A program made the position numbers and the translations under genes. The notes beneath the pieces were generated by a model. It saw only the letters and a list, made by a program, of their open reading frames with translations. It made no database searches and had not been told where the DNA came from. Source: a virus. Taken from it: a DNA stretch of 64,000 nucleotides. The stretch is taken from positions 124,001 through 188,000 of IMG/VR virus record IMGVR_UViG_3300042453_001086; one strand, written 5' to 3'. Numbering within the stretch: position 1 is the first letter of the stretch; the number at the start of each line of letters is the position of its first letter. Below, one piece after another: positions 63,910 through 64,000 of the stretch.

Positions 63910-63934
63910 AAATCTATCCTCAAGTAGTTTGTTT

Positions 63935-64000
63935 TTATCCTCCATACATTTCCTGGTAGAGTGCGCGTAGTTCGATTAATCTGTCGAGATATTCTTTTTT
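63935..64000 (-). CDS. C-terminal end of a gene cut by the window
   Basis: The last 21 codons (ending 'LDRLIELRALYQEMYGG') and a TAA stop, 25 bases from the preferred gp33 start. Helical; not identifiable from this much. It continues beyond the right edge. Confidence 0.6.
   Translation of the reverse strand, partial: KKEYLDRLIELRALYQEMYGG

Noticed and set aside
1-64000. Search for psbA, psbD, hliP, talC, phoH and other usual cyanophage metabolic genes
   Set aside because: None seen in this window; CP12 is the only clear photosynthesis/carbon gene.
1-64000. Insertion sequences, integrase and attachment sites
   Set aside because: No transposase, integrase or tRNA-associated direct repeat seen; consistent with a lytic phage.

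Overview
The window is from the genome of a T4-like cyanophage (a cyanomyovirus). The evidence is a set of T4 homologues (gp4, gp5, gp12-type collar fibres, gp26, gp27-type hub, gp32, gp33, gp48, gp51-type, gp53) combined with cyanobacterial genes: a CP12 homologue and a DUF1825 protein. Marine Synechococcus or Prochlorococcus is the likely host group; the sequence does not fix the exact host. All genes read on the minus strand except a block of four at 59654-62348.

Region 1 (about 0-26.2 kb) is a dense accessory region of small genes, mostly 40-130 codons, often overlapping by 1-14 bases in translationally coupled strings. Most have no recognisable function. Recognisable members are an AbrB-like protein, a HicA-like protein, an ArdA-like antirestriction protein, an EcoRI-family endonuclease homologue, two KTSC-type proteins, a 2-oxoglutarate/Fe(II) oxygenase, an SF2 helicase, a ParB-like protein, an SPFH-like membrane protein, a thioredoxin-like protein and a Dam-type adenine methyltransferase. 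About 2.6-5.75 kb is distinctly GC-rich; there nearly every small gene is preceded by a copy of the same short module. Elsewhere the strings start from strong sigma-70-like promoters (TTGACA-like, 17 bases, TATAAT-like). In many of these the -35 box sits in the loop of a G/C hairpin.

Region 2 (26.2-43.3 kb) is the tail-fibre region: two 2OG/Fe(II) oxygenases around a tail-fibre assembly chaperone, three tandem collar-domain fibre proteins, and one 3495-residue structural protein. Region 3 (43.3-44.2 kb) has three tRNAs (Thr-UGU, Leu-UAA, CAU) and two small genes, with two consensus promoters and a terminator.

Region 4 (44.2-62.3 kb) is the baseplate, hub and tail region. It contains a spike-like protein, a gp5-like OB-fold hub protein, CP12, a gp27-like hub protein, three large tail proteins (two carrying cell-wall hydrolase domains), gp51-like, gp26, a tail-tube-like protein, gp4, a possible gp2, gp48 and gp53. 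Late promoters of the TATAAATA/CTAAATA type precede several of these. Region 5 (62.3-64 kb) has gp32, DUF1825 and gp33, plus the end of one more gene.

Inference on how it works together: early sigma-70-type promoters drive the small host-takeover and counter-defence genes, gp33-dependent late transcription drives the virion genes, and CP12 redirects host carbon flux.
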